Positions 48,742-57,129 of a DNA stretch of 64,000 nt are shown here, piece by piece. Source of the DNA: Oscillospiraceae bacterium (lineage in GTDB: Bacteria > Bacillota_A > Clostridia > Oscillospirales > Oscillospiraceae). Each line of letters starts with the position of its first letter. Position 1 is the stretch's first letter. The notes below the pieces were generated by a model. It was not told where the DNA came from. It was given only the letters and a program-made list of their open reading frames with translations, and did not search any database. The position numbers and the translations under genes are program-made. The DNA is taken from assembly GCA_902786615.1 (NCBI GenBank), contig CADADE010000027.1, positions 62,001-126,000 on the forward strand, in the 5' to 3' direction.

Positions 48742-48775
48742 AAAAAATGACTGTGGAGACCCACAGTCATTTTTT
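48742..48775. terminator. Bidirectional terminator between birA and the phosphoribosyltransferase gene
   Basis: AAAAAATGACTGTGG pairs perfectly with CCACAGTCATTTTTT (15 bp, loop AGAC), giving a U-tract on both strands. Confidence 0.93.
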
Positions 48776-48786
48776 CGTATATCGCC

Positions 48787-49341
48787 TTATTCGATGGGCT
48801 TGCCGTCCGCGGTGAACAGGGGCAGCGGGGCCAGGACGATGATATCGTCGCGCTTGGCGGCGGCGCCTTCGGCCAGGACAGCCATACGGCCGGCCACAAT
48901 GCCGCCGGCCTTGGTGACCAGCTCCTCCACGGCATGCAGGGACTCGCCGGTGGAGATCACATCGTCCACGATGAGCATGCGCTTGCCTTTGATAAAGGCG
49001 GCGTCCTCGGCGTCGAGCACCAGATGCTGCACGCCCTTGGTGGTGATGGATCTGACCGTGACCTCAAAGGTGCCCTGCATATAGGCCTTGGCGCCCTTGC
49101 GGGCGACAAAGTAGCGCTCCGCCGCGCTCTGCCGCGCCATCTCATAGCCGAGGGGGATGGCCTTGGCCTCGGGCGCGATGATGTAGTCATATTCCGGCGC
49201 GCGCTTCAAAAGCTCCGCCGCGCAATGGACAGTCAGCTCAACATCGCCGAACATGACGAAAGCGCCGATGCACAAATTCTCGTTGAGCTTGCACAGGGGC
49301 AGTTCGCGCTTCAAGCCGGCAATGTCCATTTCGTAAGTCAT
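48787..49341 (-). CDS. Adenine/xanthine phosphoribosyltransferase-like protein
   Basis: A 184-residue type I phosphoribosyltransferase. The PRPP loop is KRMLIVDDVISTGESLHAVE (about residues 120-139); YDYIIAPEAKAIPLGYEMAR near the N-terminus corresponds to the APRT/XPRT PPi loop. It would salvage a purine base with PRPP. The exact base is not certain; APRT-type signature EARG is replaced by PEAKAIP. RBS AGGAGG precedes the ATG. Single-gene unit. Confidence 0.88.
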   Translation of the reverse strand: MTYEMDIAGLKRELPLCKLNENLCIGAFVMFGDVELTVHCAAELLKRAPEYDYIIAPEAKAIPLGYEMARQSAAERYFVARKGAKAYMQGTFEVTVRSITTKGVQHLVLDAEDAAFIKGKRMLIVDDVISTGESLHAVEELVTKAGGIVAGRMAVLAEGAAAKRDDIIVLAPLPLFTADGKPIE

Positions 49342-49421
49342 TTTGTATTCCTCCTGAGAAGTAATTTTGACAACAGGGATATTTTACCGTATCTGATAAA
49401 AAAATCAAGAGGCAAAACAAA

Positions 49422-49447
49422 GATCCGTGCGGCGAACCGCACGGACC
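49422..49447 (-). terminator. Terminator of htrA
   Basis: On the minus strand GGTCCGTGCGG pairs with CCGCACGGATC around a TTCG tetraloop, followed by TTTGTTTTG. Confidence 0.85.
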
Positions 49448-49508
49448 TTCGTTTGGGAGAAAAGAGAGGATTTATAGGAGAAAGAAAAGTAGCAATATCA
49501 CACGCCGA

Positions 49509-50888
49509 TCAGCCGGGCCGATCCTCGTCAAAGGTGACGGGAACGGTGTAGCTGGAATCGGCGCGGTAGAAGTCAAGCTCTACCGTCTCGCCGGCGGCGT
49601 ATTGTTTTACGGCGGAACGCAGATCGTCATAACGGCGGATCTGGTAGCTGCCGACGCGGGTGATGATATCCCCTGACATAATGCCGGCCGCTTCCGCGCA
49701 GCCGCCCGGCTCCACACTGTCCACATACGCCCCCACGGGCCAGCCGTAATACTGGGCGTACATCTCGTTATACTTGGTGTTGGCCGACACGCCGAGGTGG
49801 GCCTTGCCGGTCACATAGCCGGTGGTCAGCAGATCCTTGGCGATGTTCGCGGCGTCGTTGATGGGGATAGCAAAGCCGATGCCCTCCACGCCGGAGCTCT
49901 TGTACTTGGCGGTGACGATGCCCACGACCTCGCCCCGGGCGTTATACACGGGGCCGCCGGAATTGCCGGAGTTGACGGCGGCGTCGATCTGGAACATGGA
50001 GATGGAGTCGCCGTTGGACTCGGTGACGATGCGGCGATCCTTGGCGCTCACATGCCCGGTGGTCATGGAAAACTCCAGCTCGCCGAGGGGGTTGCCGACC
50101 GCGTAGATCGTATCGCCCACGCGCATGCTCTCGCTGTTGCCGAGGGTGACGGGGCTCAGCCCGTCCGCATCGACCTTGAGGATAGCCACGTCATTATCGG
50201 ACTCCACGCCGACGATCTGCGCCTTGTAGCGCGTCCCGTCATGCAGGATCACATTCACATTGATGCCCGCCCGGTAGGCGTCCTCAATGACGTGGTAGTT
50301 GGTCATGATGTACCCGTCCGCCGTGATGATGAAGCCGGAGCCGCTGACGGCGCTGGAGGTACGCATGCCGAAGTAGTTGGTGTAGGTGACCTCCGTCGTG
50401 ATGCCGACGACCTGCTCACAGGCCATATCGTAGAGATCGCCCGCGCTCAAAACGCCGCCGTAAGCGGTCTCCGTGGCGTTCACGCTCCCGGCGCTGCCGC
50501 CGGTGCTCTGCATGAGGACGATCTGATTGGAGCCGGATTTGAGCTTTTCGACGTTCGCTTCAAGGCTGCCGACCCGGCGGTCCATGACGGAGCCCACCAG
50601 GTACGCCCCGCCGACGCTGCCGAGCATGGTGCACAGGAGGCAGCAGGCGATCAGGGCCCCGAGGCCCACACCCTTGCCGGCTTTCGCGCCCCGCTCTGTC
50701 CGGGGCGTTCTCTCGGGAGGTGTATAATAGCGCGGAGGCGTTGTGCTCTCGCCCTCGCGGACATAATGCGCGTCGGAGTAGACACGCTGGGAATAGCCGT
50801 TTCTGAAATGATATTCGCCGTTGACCCTGTCGGTCTCATCGCCCTGCGGGTTTTCGTTCACCGGCTTGTTTTCTTCCGGATCGAACAT
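49509..50888 (-). CDS. htrA: HtrA/DegP-like serine protease
   Basis: A 459-residue membrane-anchored protease. Residues 1-70 are a polar cytoplasmic tail, then one transmembrane segment (GLGALIACCLLCTMLGSVGG), a trypsin-like domain with His in TNYHVIED, Asp in SDNDVAILKV and Ser in VNSGNSGGPV, and a C-terminal PDZ domain (AEAAGIMSGDIITRVGSYQI). It degrades or refolds damaged proteins outside the membrane. RBS AAGAAGG. Single-gene unit; no CssRS-type operator was recognised. Confidence 0.95.
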   Translation of the reverse strand: MFDPEENKPVNENPQGDETDRVNGEYHFRNGYSQRVYSDAHYVREGESTTPPRYYTPPERTPRTERGAKAGKGVGLGALIACCLLCTMLGSVGGAYLVGSVMDRRVGSLEANVEKLKSGSNQIVLMQSTGGSAGSVNATETAYGGVLSAGDLYDMACEQVVGITTEVTYTNYFGMRTSSAVSGSGFIITADGYIMTNYHVIEDAYRAGINVNVILHDGTRYKAQIVGVESDNDVAILKVDADGLSPVTLGNSESMRVGDTIYAVGNPLGELEFSMTTGHVSAKDRRIVTESNGDSISMFQIDAAVNSGNSGGPVYNARGEVVGIVTAKYKSSGVEGIGFAIPINDAANIAKDLLTTGYVTGKAHLGVSANTKYNEMYAQYYGWPVGAYVDSVEPGGCAEAAGIMSGDIITRVGSYQIRRYDDLRSAVKQYAAGETVELDFYRADSSYTVPVTFDEDRPG

Positions 50889-51003
50889 TGTTTTACCTTC
50901 TTGCTCATGAATTCTGTTGAAGCTGTCCCGCTTTTGTTTACGCTGTTAATATAGGCGAAATTTATGACCGTGTCATGAACAAAGCGACAAGAATTTATAA
51001 ACG

Positions 51004-52836
51004 TTAGCCGACCGGAATCGGCTGCGGCTGCGCGGGAACCTGAGGCGTTTTCTCCGGTGCAAGTCCCAGATTGTCCCGGAGCCAGCGGAGCGTGTTCTCC
51101 GACGTGTACAGCACCTCCTCGTCGAGATAGTCCATATGCAGCTCGCTCCCGCTCCGCACGCGGCGGACGAGCACGACGGTCAGATTCGTAAACGCCTCGT
51201 CCGGCGCAGGATTATCGCGGATGCGCCAGCGGGAGAGATTCCCGGCCTTCGCGTCGGGGATGATGCCCTCCTGCCAGAGACTTACGGCCTGCGCGGGTGT
51301 GAGCACTACGTTGTTGCTGATATAGCGCTTCTCGTCCAGCTTCGTGTTGACCTGCACCCAGGCGTCGTGGATATCGTCGGGCTTGATTTCCTGATCCGCC
51401 CAGACCCGCTTGAGGCGCATTTCCGGGAGGTTGTTGACATTCTCCCAGACCCGGATGTCGGAATCGGGAGCGGCGAGGCTTGCGTCGTCCGTCGGGAGCT
51501 TGTAGTAGCGCCGGAGGGTGCTGCCGTCCCGGAGCCGGTAGAACATGGGAACGCCGTACCACGGGCCGGATTCAGCGGCTTCGTTGCGCTCCCTGTGGGC
51601 GATGATCCCGCGGTGGAAGTCCAGCCAGGCGTCAATGCTCTCCCGCTCGCGGAGACCTGCGTCCGCGAGATTGGGCATGTCGATGGAAACGATATCCTCC
51701 GCCGCGGGGATGCGCGTCTCGTAGCCCACCACATCCAGCTTTGTGAGAACGGCAAAGACCAGCAGGCAGGCGCAGAGGACGCCGATCTCCCGCCAGCCGT
51801 GGTCGAAGACCCGCAGCGTCTTTTTAATCAGCATCTCGGCAATGAACCAGCCGAGAGCCGCGAAGACGCACATTGAGGCCGCGAGCACTGCGAATTTCTC
51901 CGTCCCGTAAAGGCCGCGCAGAAATTCCTCCACCAGTACCATCGAGCCCAGCATCCCGCAGCCGAGGGCCATGCACACGCGAAAGACGGGGCGCAGCACG
52001 GGGACAGCCACCACCTCCCCGGCGGTCTCCATGTGCCGCCGCCGCAGAACCGACGCCCCCAGCAGGGCGAACACGATCCCTGCCGCGCAGAGACCCACAA
52101 GGTAGCCGAGACCGATCGGCGCGTAGTCGGCGGCGATTCCCCTCTCGGCCTCCATGTGCGTAAGGACGGCGGACTCCGCGTGATCGGTCAGCCACAGCAG
52201 CGGCGAGGCCCACTCCAGCAGGAGCGAGTCAAAGGTATAGCCGTACAGGAGGGCGGTGAACACCCCGCGCACGGCGGCCTCAAACACGGCGACGGCGCAG
52301 TTTAGAACCACATAGACCGCGGGCAGGACAAGGACATTTCCCGTCAGCGTCCCGCAGAAGCAGGCAAAGCCGTAAAAGCCCGCGTTTGCCAGCAGGGTCA
52401 TCTCCAGCCACCAGAGAAAATACCGCGCCCCCGCGCCGTACTGCCCATAGAAAAGCCAGAGCAGGGCAAAAACCAGCACGTCGGTAAGGAGCATCGGCAC
52501 AAGACCAGTCAGCACGGCGGTGAAGTACACGGTCTCCCGCCGGAGGGGCAGGGAATTGATCAGCCCGCAGTCGCGCGGGAAGTAGAGATAGCTCAGCATG
52601 CCCATCGCCATGAGCGCCCCCATCAGGGCGGAGAGCCACACCGCGCCGCGCCCGGAGCTCAGGAGATCACTGCGCAGATCGGTGATCACCCGCGCCGGCT
52701 CCTGATGAGCGTTCACGTTCAGCCCAACGGGCCCCGCGAGCAGCAGCAGCGCAAGCCACAGCGCAAACAGCGGCCAGAAGCGGCGCAGCAGGTGCCGCGA
52801 AAAGCGGATATCAAAGAAGGATGTTTTTGATCGCAT
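51004..52836 (-). CDS. ABC transporter permease with large C-terminal extracytoplasmic part
   Basis: A 610-residue ABC-2-like permease. The N-terminal half has about six to eight hydrophobic helices (FWPLFALWLALLLLAGPVGL; LIASLMG-like WLSALMGALMAMGMLSYLYF; DVLVFALLWLFYG). After a last helix near residue 360 (IGVLCACLLVFAVLTKLDVV) a soluble domain of about 220 residues follows that I do not recognise (MFYRLRDGSTLRRYYKLP, VRVRSGSEL-like). It overlaps the ATPase gene by 26 nt. The layout matches YtrA-regulated exporter operons that respond to cell-envelope stress. Confidence 0.85.
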   Translation of the reverse strand: MRSKTSFFDIRFSRHLLRRFWPLFALWLALLLLAGPVGLNVNAHQEPARVITDLRSDLLSSGRGAVWLSALMGALMAMGMLSYLYFPRDCGLINSLPLRRETVYFTAVLTGLVPMLLTDVLVFALLWLFYGQYGAGARYFLWWLEMTLLANAGFYGFACFCGTLTGNVLVLPAVYVVLNCAVAVFEAAVRGVFTALLYGYTFDSLLLEWASPLLWLTDHAESAVLTHMEAERGIAADYAPIGLGYLVGLCAAGIVFALLGASVLRRRHMETAGEVVAVPVLRPVFRVCMALGCGMLGSMVLVEEFLRGLYGTEKFAVLAASMCVFAALGWFIAEMLIKKTLRVFDHGWREIGVLCACLLVFAVLTKLDVVGYETRIPAAEDIVSIDMPNLADAGLRERESIDAWLDFHRGIIAHRERNEAAESGPWYGVPMFYRLRDGSTLRRYYKLPTDDASLAAPDSDIRVWENVNNLPEMRLKRVWADQEIKPDDIHDAWVQVNTKLDEKRYISNNVVLTPAQAVSLWQEGIIPDAKAGNLSRWRIRDNPAPDEAFTNLTVVLVRRVRSGSELHMDYLDEEVLYTSENTLRWLRDNLGLAPEKTPQVPAQPQPIPVG

Positions 52837-53704
52837 GATCTTCCCCTCCCAGCTCGTAAATGAAAATTTCCTCGAGACTCAGCGGCAGCGTGTCCATGAA
52901 GAAGGGGCCGCAGGCGGCGAGCTTCGTCGTGAGCTCTTCGGCGCTGCCGCGCAGGATGAGCTGACGCAGCCGCCCGGTGCGCGTCTCGTGCAGGATCGTG
53001 AGATCGCCCGGCAGCTCCTGCCCGTCCGGTAGGGCAAGCTGGATCTTCACCATGTTCTCCTGCAGCTCGGCGAGGGGGCGTTCCAGAAGCATCCTGCCCC
53101 TGTCCATGATGCCCACATGGTCGCACACGTCCTCCAGCTCCCGCAGGTTGTGGGACGAGACCAGCACCGTCGTGCCGCGCTCCGCCACATCCTGCAATAA
53201 AAGGCTCCATACCTGGCGGCGCATGACGGGGTCGAGGCCGTCCACCGGCTCGTCCAGCACGATCACCTCCGGGCAGCAGCTCAGGGCGATCCAGAAGGCC
53301 GCCTGCTTCTGCATGCCCTTGGAGAGGCGGCGCATGGCCCGCTTTTCGTCCAGCGGGAAGGCCTCCCGCAGCTTCTCAAAGCGCTCGTCCGAAAACGTGG
53401 GGATCATGGCGCGGTAAAGATTTTTCATGTCCCGTATCGTCGCCGCGCCGAAGTAGAAAATATCGTCCGGGATGTAGGCCAGCTTTTCCTTGACTGCCGG
53501 GTTTTCATACACCGGCTGTCCGCCGATGAGCACTGTGCCGCTGTCAGCGCGGTAGATGCCCGTGAGATGGCGGATCACGGTGGATTTGCCCGCGCCGTTG
53601 GGGCCGACCAGGCCGTAGACCGCGCCCTTCGGCACGTGGATATTCAGCCCGCAAAGGGCCTCAAAGCCGTCAAAGCTCTTTTTGAGCTCTTTCACCTCAA
53701 TCAT
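52811..53704 (-). CDS. ABC transporter ATP-binding protein
   Basis: A 297-residue ABC ATPase: Walker A GLVGPNGAGKSTVIRHL (residues 32-48), Q-loop-like LAYIPDDIFYF, a degenerate signature MRRLSKGMQKQAAF in place of LSGGQ, Walker B CPEVIVLDEPVDGLDP and the H-loop SSHNLRELED. It energises the permease encoded downstream. RBS GGAGG. It is the second gene of a GntR-ATPase-permease operon. Confidence 0.93.
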   Translation of the reverse strand: MIEVKELKKSFDGFEALCGLNIHVPKGAVYGLVGPNGAGKSTVIRHLTGIYRADSGTVLIGGQPVYENPAVKEKLAYIPDDIFYFGAATIRDMKNLYRAMIPTFSDERFEKLREAFPLDEKRAMRRLSKGMQKQAAFWIALSCCPEVIVLDEPVDGLDPVMRRQVWSLLLQDVAERGTTVLVSSHNLRELEDVCDHVGIMDRGRMLLERPLAELQENMVKIQLALPDGQELPGDLTILHETRTGRLRQLILRGSAEELTTKLAACGPFFMDTLPLSLEEIFIYELGGEDHAIKNILL

Positions 53705-54059
53705 GGCGTTCCTCCTTGATGATCTGCGCGATCTCCTCGCGCGTCAGTCCCAGAGCCGCAAGCTCGTCCGCCAGGGCGCGGAGCTTCTCTGTGAGCTCCG
53801 CGCGCCGCGCGGCCCTGGCTCCGCCGCCCTGCGCGACAAAGCTGCCCTTGCCGGGGACGGAAAAGATATACCCCTCCTGCTCCAGCTCCCGATAGGCCCG
53901 CTGGATGGTGTTGGGGTTGATGCTGAGGCTCATGGCCTGCTCCCGCACGGAGGGGAGCTTCTCCCCCGCCGGCAGCGCCCCCGACAGGATAAGCTGCCGC
54001 AGGGATTCCTTCACCTTTTCATAGATCGGCCGGGAATCATTGTAGTTAATCTGAATCAA
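53697..54059 (-). CDS. GntR-family regulator, YtrA type
   Basis: A 120-residue short GntR regulator: winged-helix domain (PIYEKVKESLRQLILSGALP, EKLPSVREQAMSLSINPNTI, YRELEQEGYIFSVPGKGSFV) and a short dimerisation tail, the YtrA layout. I prefer the TTG at 54059, with AAAGGGG 7 nt upstream; the alternative TTG at 54083 lies inside the operator. It very likely represses its own operon through the inverted repeat at 54082-54108. Stop overlaps the ATPase start by 8 nt. Confidence 0.9.
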   Translation of the reverse strand: MIQINYNDSRPIYEKVKESLRQLILSGALPAGEKLPSVREQAMSLSINPNTIQRAYRELEQEGYIFSVPGKGSFVAQGGGARAARRAELTEKLRALADELAALGLTREEIAQIIKEERHD

Positions 54060-54081
54060 GCGATCGCCCCTTTGCTGTGTC

Positions 54082-54108
54082 AACTGTATTAATCCGTTTA
54101 GTACAGTT
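54082..54108 (-). promoter_or_regulatory. Probable operator of the GntR regulator
   Basis: AACTGTA (54082-54088), 13-nt spacer, TACAGTT (54102-54108), a perfect inverted repeat between the promoter and the start codon. Confidence 0.75.
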
Positions 54109-54110
54109 AT

Positions 54111-54139
54111 GGTATAACACAGGCCAGCGGAATTGTCAA
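54111..54139 (-). promoter_or_regulatory. Promoter of the GntR-ABC operon
   Basis: On the minus strand TTGACA, 17-nt spacer, TATACC; the operator follows just downstream of the -10. Confidence 0.7.
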
Positions 54140-54149
54140 GGGGGAAGAT

Positions 54150-54185
54150 AGCAGAAGAGCCGCCTGGCCGGGCGGCTCTTCTGCT
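54150..54185 (-). terminator. Terminator-like hairpin after the second lipoprotein gene
   Basis: AGCAGAAGAGCCGCC pairs perfectly with GGCGGCTCTTCTGCT (15 bp, 6-nt loop). The U-tract is weak (ATCTTCC). Confidence 0.7.
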
Positions 54186-54193
54186 GTTCGGTT

Positions 54194-54754
54194 TTACCGC
54201 AGGCCGCAGCCGTAGCTGACCATCTCGACGGCGCGGAAGGCGCGCTCGTTCCAGGGGTAGAGGCTGGATTCGACCCCGGCGTCGGACATGAGAGCCTCGG
54301 CGTTCTCCCCGCGGAGGTTATAGGTCTGGTCATAGACCGAGAGGATGCTCTCGAGGAAGAGCTTCAGGCGCTCGCTGTCCTGCTCGTCCATCCAGGTGCC
54401 GACGGCGGAGTAGATTTCGTCGTCGGTGAGCTTCGTCTCCGCGCCCCAGTCCAGCAGCCATGCCGCGACACGCGCCGCGCGCAGGGAGCAGCCCGCAGCA
54501 CCGGGCTGAACCGAGAGCGTGGCCTCCAGAATCTGCGAGAGCGCCTCGTCGTGTACCGGCGGAAGCTCGGGCATGAGGGGAGGCGGCTCCGGGGTGGCGG
54601 TCGGCGTCGGTTCGGGCGTAGGTTCCGGCGTCGGGGCCGGCGTATCGGTGGGGACTGCTGTCGGCGCGGGGCTTGGGGCGGCGCTCTTTTTTCCGCAGGC
54701 CGCAAGGGCAAAAACCATGCACAGCGCCAGGATCAGGGCAATTGTCTTTTTCAT
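54194..54754 (-). CDS. Putative lipoprotein with PT-rich linker
   Basis: A 186-residue predicted lipoprotein: signal peptide with lipobox LAAC (Cys20), a Pro/Thr/Glu-rich linker (PTDTPAPTPEPTPEPTPT, residues 35-55), and a mostly helical domain of about 110 residues with no family I recognise (AAWLLDWGAETKLTDDEIYS). RBS AGGAG. Anchored outside the membrane. It shares only general design with the lipoprotein at 4187-5023. Confidence 0.75.
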   Translation of the reverse strand: MKKTIALILALCMVFALAACGKKSAAPSPAPTAVPTDTPAPTPEPTPEPTPTATPEPPPLMPELPPVHDEALSQILEATLSVQPGAAGCSLRAARVAAWLLDWGAETKLTDDEIYSAVGTWMDEQDSERLKLFLESILSVYDQTYNLRGENAEALMSDAGVESSLYPWNERAFRAVEMVSYGCGLR

Positions 54755-54899
54755 GTCGTTCTCCTTTTCTTATCTTTTTGTTTCAGGCTACCACGATTGG
54801 GATTTCAAATCAAGGAAGGAAATGTTAAGGAATAGTGTACAAAAGCGCTTCACCGGATCTGTGCAAATTCTGCATTCCATCCGAAAGAATATTTTCCTC
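54755..54899. other. Intergenic stretch before the pyrR promoter
   Basis: A/T-richer than its surroundings; no convincing gene or structure. Confidence 0.4.
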
Positions 54900-54928
54900 T
54901 TGCTTTTTCTCTTTGATCCCGCTATAAT
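54900..54928 (+). promoter_or_regulatory. Promoter of pyrR-uraA
   Basis: TTGCTT, 17-nt spacer, TATAAT. Confidence 0.8.
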
Positions 54929-54934
54929 CCCGAC

Positions 54935-55046
54935 GAACAAAGGTTTTTAAGCGCGGTACAGAGAGACCGGCAAGATCGGCATAGCGGGGACTGCATGGGC
55001 GCAGTCTGCTTTGGGATGTCTTGTCGGCTTCGACAGGACTTTTTTC
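54935..55046 (+). promoter_or_regulatory. PyrR-controlled transcription attenuator
   Basis: The leader contains ACAGAGAGACCGGCAAGAT (54958-54976), resembling the PyrR-binding anti-antiterminator loop, then a GACTGC...GCAGTC stem, and a 9-bp terminator GTCTTGTCG/CGACAGGAC (loop GCTT) followed by six T residues ending at 55045. With UMP-bound PyrR the terminator should form and stop expression. Confidence 0.85.
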
Positions 55047-55067
55047 ATGCCAAAGGAGGCGTCCGGC

Positions 55068-55604
55068 ATGCGGCAGAAGGCCCAGCTCATGGACGAGGCG
55101 GCGCTTTCCAGAGCGCTCATGCGCATCTCCCACGAAATTGTGGAAAAGAACAAGGGCGCGGAGAACATCGTCCTGGTCGGCATCCGCCGCCGGGGCGGCC
55201 CCATCGCCGAACGTATCCGCGATAATATCAGACGTATCGAAGACCGGGAAGTTCCCGTCGGCACGATCGACATTCGCTTTTACCGGGATGATCTGAGCCA
55301 TGAAAGCGAGCTGCCCGCCGTGCGCCGCACTTCCCTGCCCTTTGACGTGACGGGGAAGGACGTGGTCCTCGCGGACGATGTGATCTTCACCGGGCGCACG
55401 GTGCGCGCCGCGATCGAAGCGGTCTTTTCCTGCGGCAGGCCGCGCAGCATCCAGCTTGCGGTGCTGGTCGACCGGGGGCACAGGGAGCTGCCCATCCGGC
55501 CGGACTATGTGGGCAAGAACGTGCCCAGCTCCCGCACGGAGCTCATTGAAGTCCGCCTTCCCGAATTTGACGGCGAGACGGGTGTATGGCTGATGGAGCT
55601 TTGA
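55068..55604 (+). CDS. pyrR: Pyrimidine operon attenuation protein PyrR
   Basis: A 178-residue PyrR, an RNA-binding attenuation regulator with uracil phosphoribosyltransferase fold. Landmarks: [47 protein letters not shown], the PRPP loop [20 protein letters not shown] and [20 protein letters not shown]. The ATG at 55068 has AAAGGAGG 8 nt upstream; the open frame further upstream runs through the terminator and is not coding. It controls its own leader and the uracil permease gene 71 nt downstream. Confidence 0.96.
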   Translation: MRQKAQLMDEAALSRALMRISHEIVEKNKGAENIVLVGIRRRGGPIAERIRDNIRRIEDREVPVGTIDIRFYRDDLSHESELPAVRRTSLPFDVTGKDVVLADDVIFTGRTVRAAIEAVFSCGRPRSIQLAVLVDRGHRELPIRPDYVGKNVPSSRTELIEVRLPEFDGETGVWLMEL

Positions 55605-55675
55605 AAAACGTTTGCATTCCGGGAAACCGGCTGCGATAGATTCAATTAAAAATCTTACAGAGAGAGGGTTATTGA

Positions 55676-57013
55676 ATGAACAACAAGAAAACCATCGACG
55701 GGCCCGTGTACGACGCACGCGCGCTCGGCACGCCCAGGATGCTGGTGCTCGGCCTGCAGCACATGTTCGCCATGTTCGGCGCGACCGTGCTGGTCCCGGC
55801 CCTGACCGGTCTGGACGTCGCCACGACGCTGCTGTTTGCCGGTCTCGGCACGCTGCTGTTTCACCTGATCACCAAGAAGAAGGTCCCCGCTTTCCTGGGC
55901 TCCTCCTTTGCCTTCATCCCCGGCTATGCCGCCATCGCCCCGAACGGCGAGGCTGACCTGCTGGTCTACGCCTGCTGCGGTGTGGCCTGCGTCGGCATCA
56001 TGTACGCGATTCTGTCCGCGCTCTTCAAGACCTACGGCATCAAGAAGGTCATGCGCTTCTTCCCGCCCATCGTCACCGGCCCCATCATCATCGCCATCGG
56101 CCTGAACCTCTCCTCCTCCGCCATCTCCAACTGCTCCACCAACTGGCTGATCGCCGTCGTGGCCATCGTGGTTGTCATCAGCGCGAACATGTACGGCAAG
56201 GGCATGGTCAAGATCGTCCCCATCCTGCTGGGTGTGGTCGTCTCCTACGTCTTCGCCGTGATCGTCGATCCCGCCGCCCGTGCGAATGTGGCCTCCGCCG
56301 TCGCCTCCGCCAAGTGGTTCGGCCTGCCCATCTACTGGAACCGCACCGTCTTCGGGCTTCTCGGCTCCGGGAAAGTTGACGGCGCGCTGCTGACCTCCGC
56401 CCTGCTGACCATCGTCCCCCTGAGCCTTGCCACCATGGTTGAGCATATCGGCGACATCTGCGCCATCTCCTCCACCTGCGAGCAGAACTACCTGGTTGAC
56501 CCCGGCCTGCACCGCACCCTCCTGGGCGACGGTCTGGCAACCTCCCTGGCGGCCCTCTTCGGCGCGCCCGCCAACACCACCTACGGCGAGAACACCGGCG
56601 TGCTCGCGCTCTCCAAGGTCTATGATCCCCGCGTGATCCGCCTTGCGGCCGTGTTCGCGATCGTCTTCTCCTTCTGCCCGAAGTTTGCCGCCCTCGTCTC
56701 CGCCATGCCCGGCGCCACCATCGGCGGCGTGAGCCTGATCCTCTACGGTATGATCTCCGCTGTCGGCGTGCGCAACGTCGTGGAAAACAAGGTCGACTTC
56801 ACCAACACCCGCAACGTCATCATCGCCGCCCTGATCCTCGTGCTGGCCATCGGTATCAACTACGCGGGCAGCATCCAGATCGGCATTGTGTCCCTCTCCG
56901 GCCTCGCGGTGGCCTCCATCGTGGGCATCCTGCTCAACGCCATCCTGCCCGGCAAGGACTATGAGTTCGGCGTCGACGCCCAGGGCGACACCGCCGTCAA
57001 CTTCAAGGTCTGA
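55676..57013 (+). CDS. uraA: Uracil permease (NCS2 family)
   Basis: A 445-residue NCS2 transporter for uracil uptake: LGLQHMFAMFGATVLVPALT at the start, FLGSSFAFIPGYAAIA, VTGPIIIAIGLNLSSSAI, PLSLATMVEHIGDICAIS with the substrate-binding Glu (in EHIGD), and GAPANTTYGENTGVLALSK (the NCS2 signature with QNxG-like ENTG). Twelve to fourteen helices. Placement behind pyrR supports uracil over xanthine. RBS AGAGAGGG. Confidence 0.96.
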   Translation: MNNKKTIDGPVYDARALGTPRMLVLGLQHMFAMFGATVLVPALTGLDVATTLLFAGLGTLLFHLITKKKVPAFLGSSFAFIPGYAAIAPNGEADLLVYACCGVACVGIMYAILSALFKTYGIKKVMRFFPPIVTGPIIIAIGLNLSSSAISNCSTNWLIAVVAIVVVISANMYGKGMVKIVPILLGVVVSYVFAVIVDPAARANVASAVASAKWFGLPIYWNRTVFGLLGSGKVDGALLTSALLTIVPLSLATMVEHIGDICAISSTCEQNYLVDPGLHRTLLGDGLATSLAALFGAPANTTYGENTGVLALSKVYDPRVIRLAAVFAIVFSFCPKFAALVSAMPGATIGGVSLILYGMISAVGVRNVVENKVDFTNTRNVIIAALILVLAIGINYAGSIQIGIVSLSGLAVASIVGILLNAILPGKDYEFGVDAQGDTAVNFKV

Positions 57014-57036
57014 TACAAACGATATTACGATTCCAG

Positions 57037-57068
57037 GCGGGAGGGGCGTTTTCCCCTCCCGCTTTCTT
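57037..57068 (+). terminator. Terminator of pyrR-uraA
   Basis: GCGGGAGGGG pairs perfectly with CCCCTCCCGC (loop CGTTTT), followed by TTTCTTT. Confidence 0.9.
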
Positions 57069-57079
57069 TCCTATACAAG

Positions 57080-57107
57080 ACGCCTCCGGCCGCATGACCG
57101 GAGGCGT
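57080..57107. terminator. Second hairpin between uraA and metG
   Basis: ACGCCTCCGG pairs with CCGGAGGCGT (8-nt loop), TTTGTGTTTT on the plus strand. It probably ends metG transcripts on the minus strand or backs up the uraA terminator. Confidence 0.65.
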
Positions 57108-57129
57108 TTGTGTTTTATGATCTTCTTTC

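Noticed and set aside
55605..55675. A second PyrR-binding site between pyrR and uraA
   Set aside because: ACAGAGAGAGGG resembles part of the binding loop, but it is better explained as the uraA ribosome binding site and no terminator follows.
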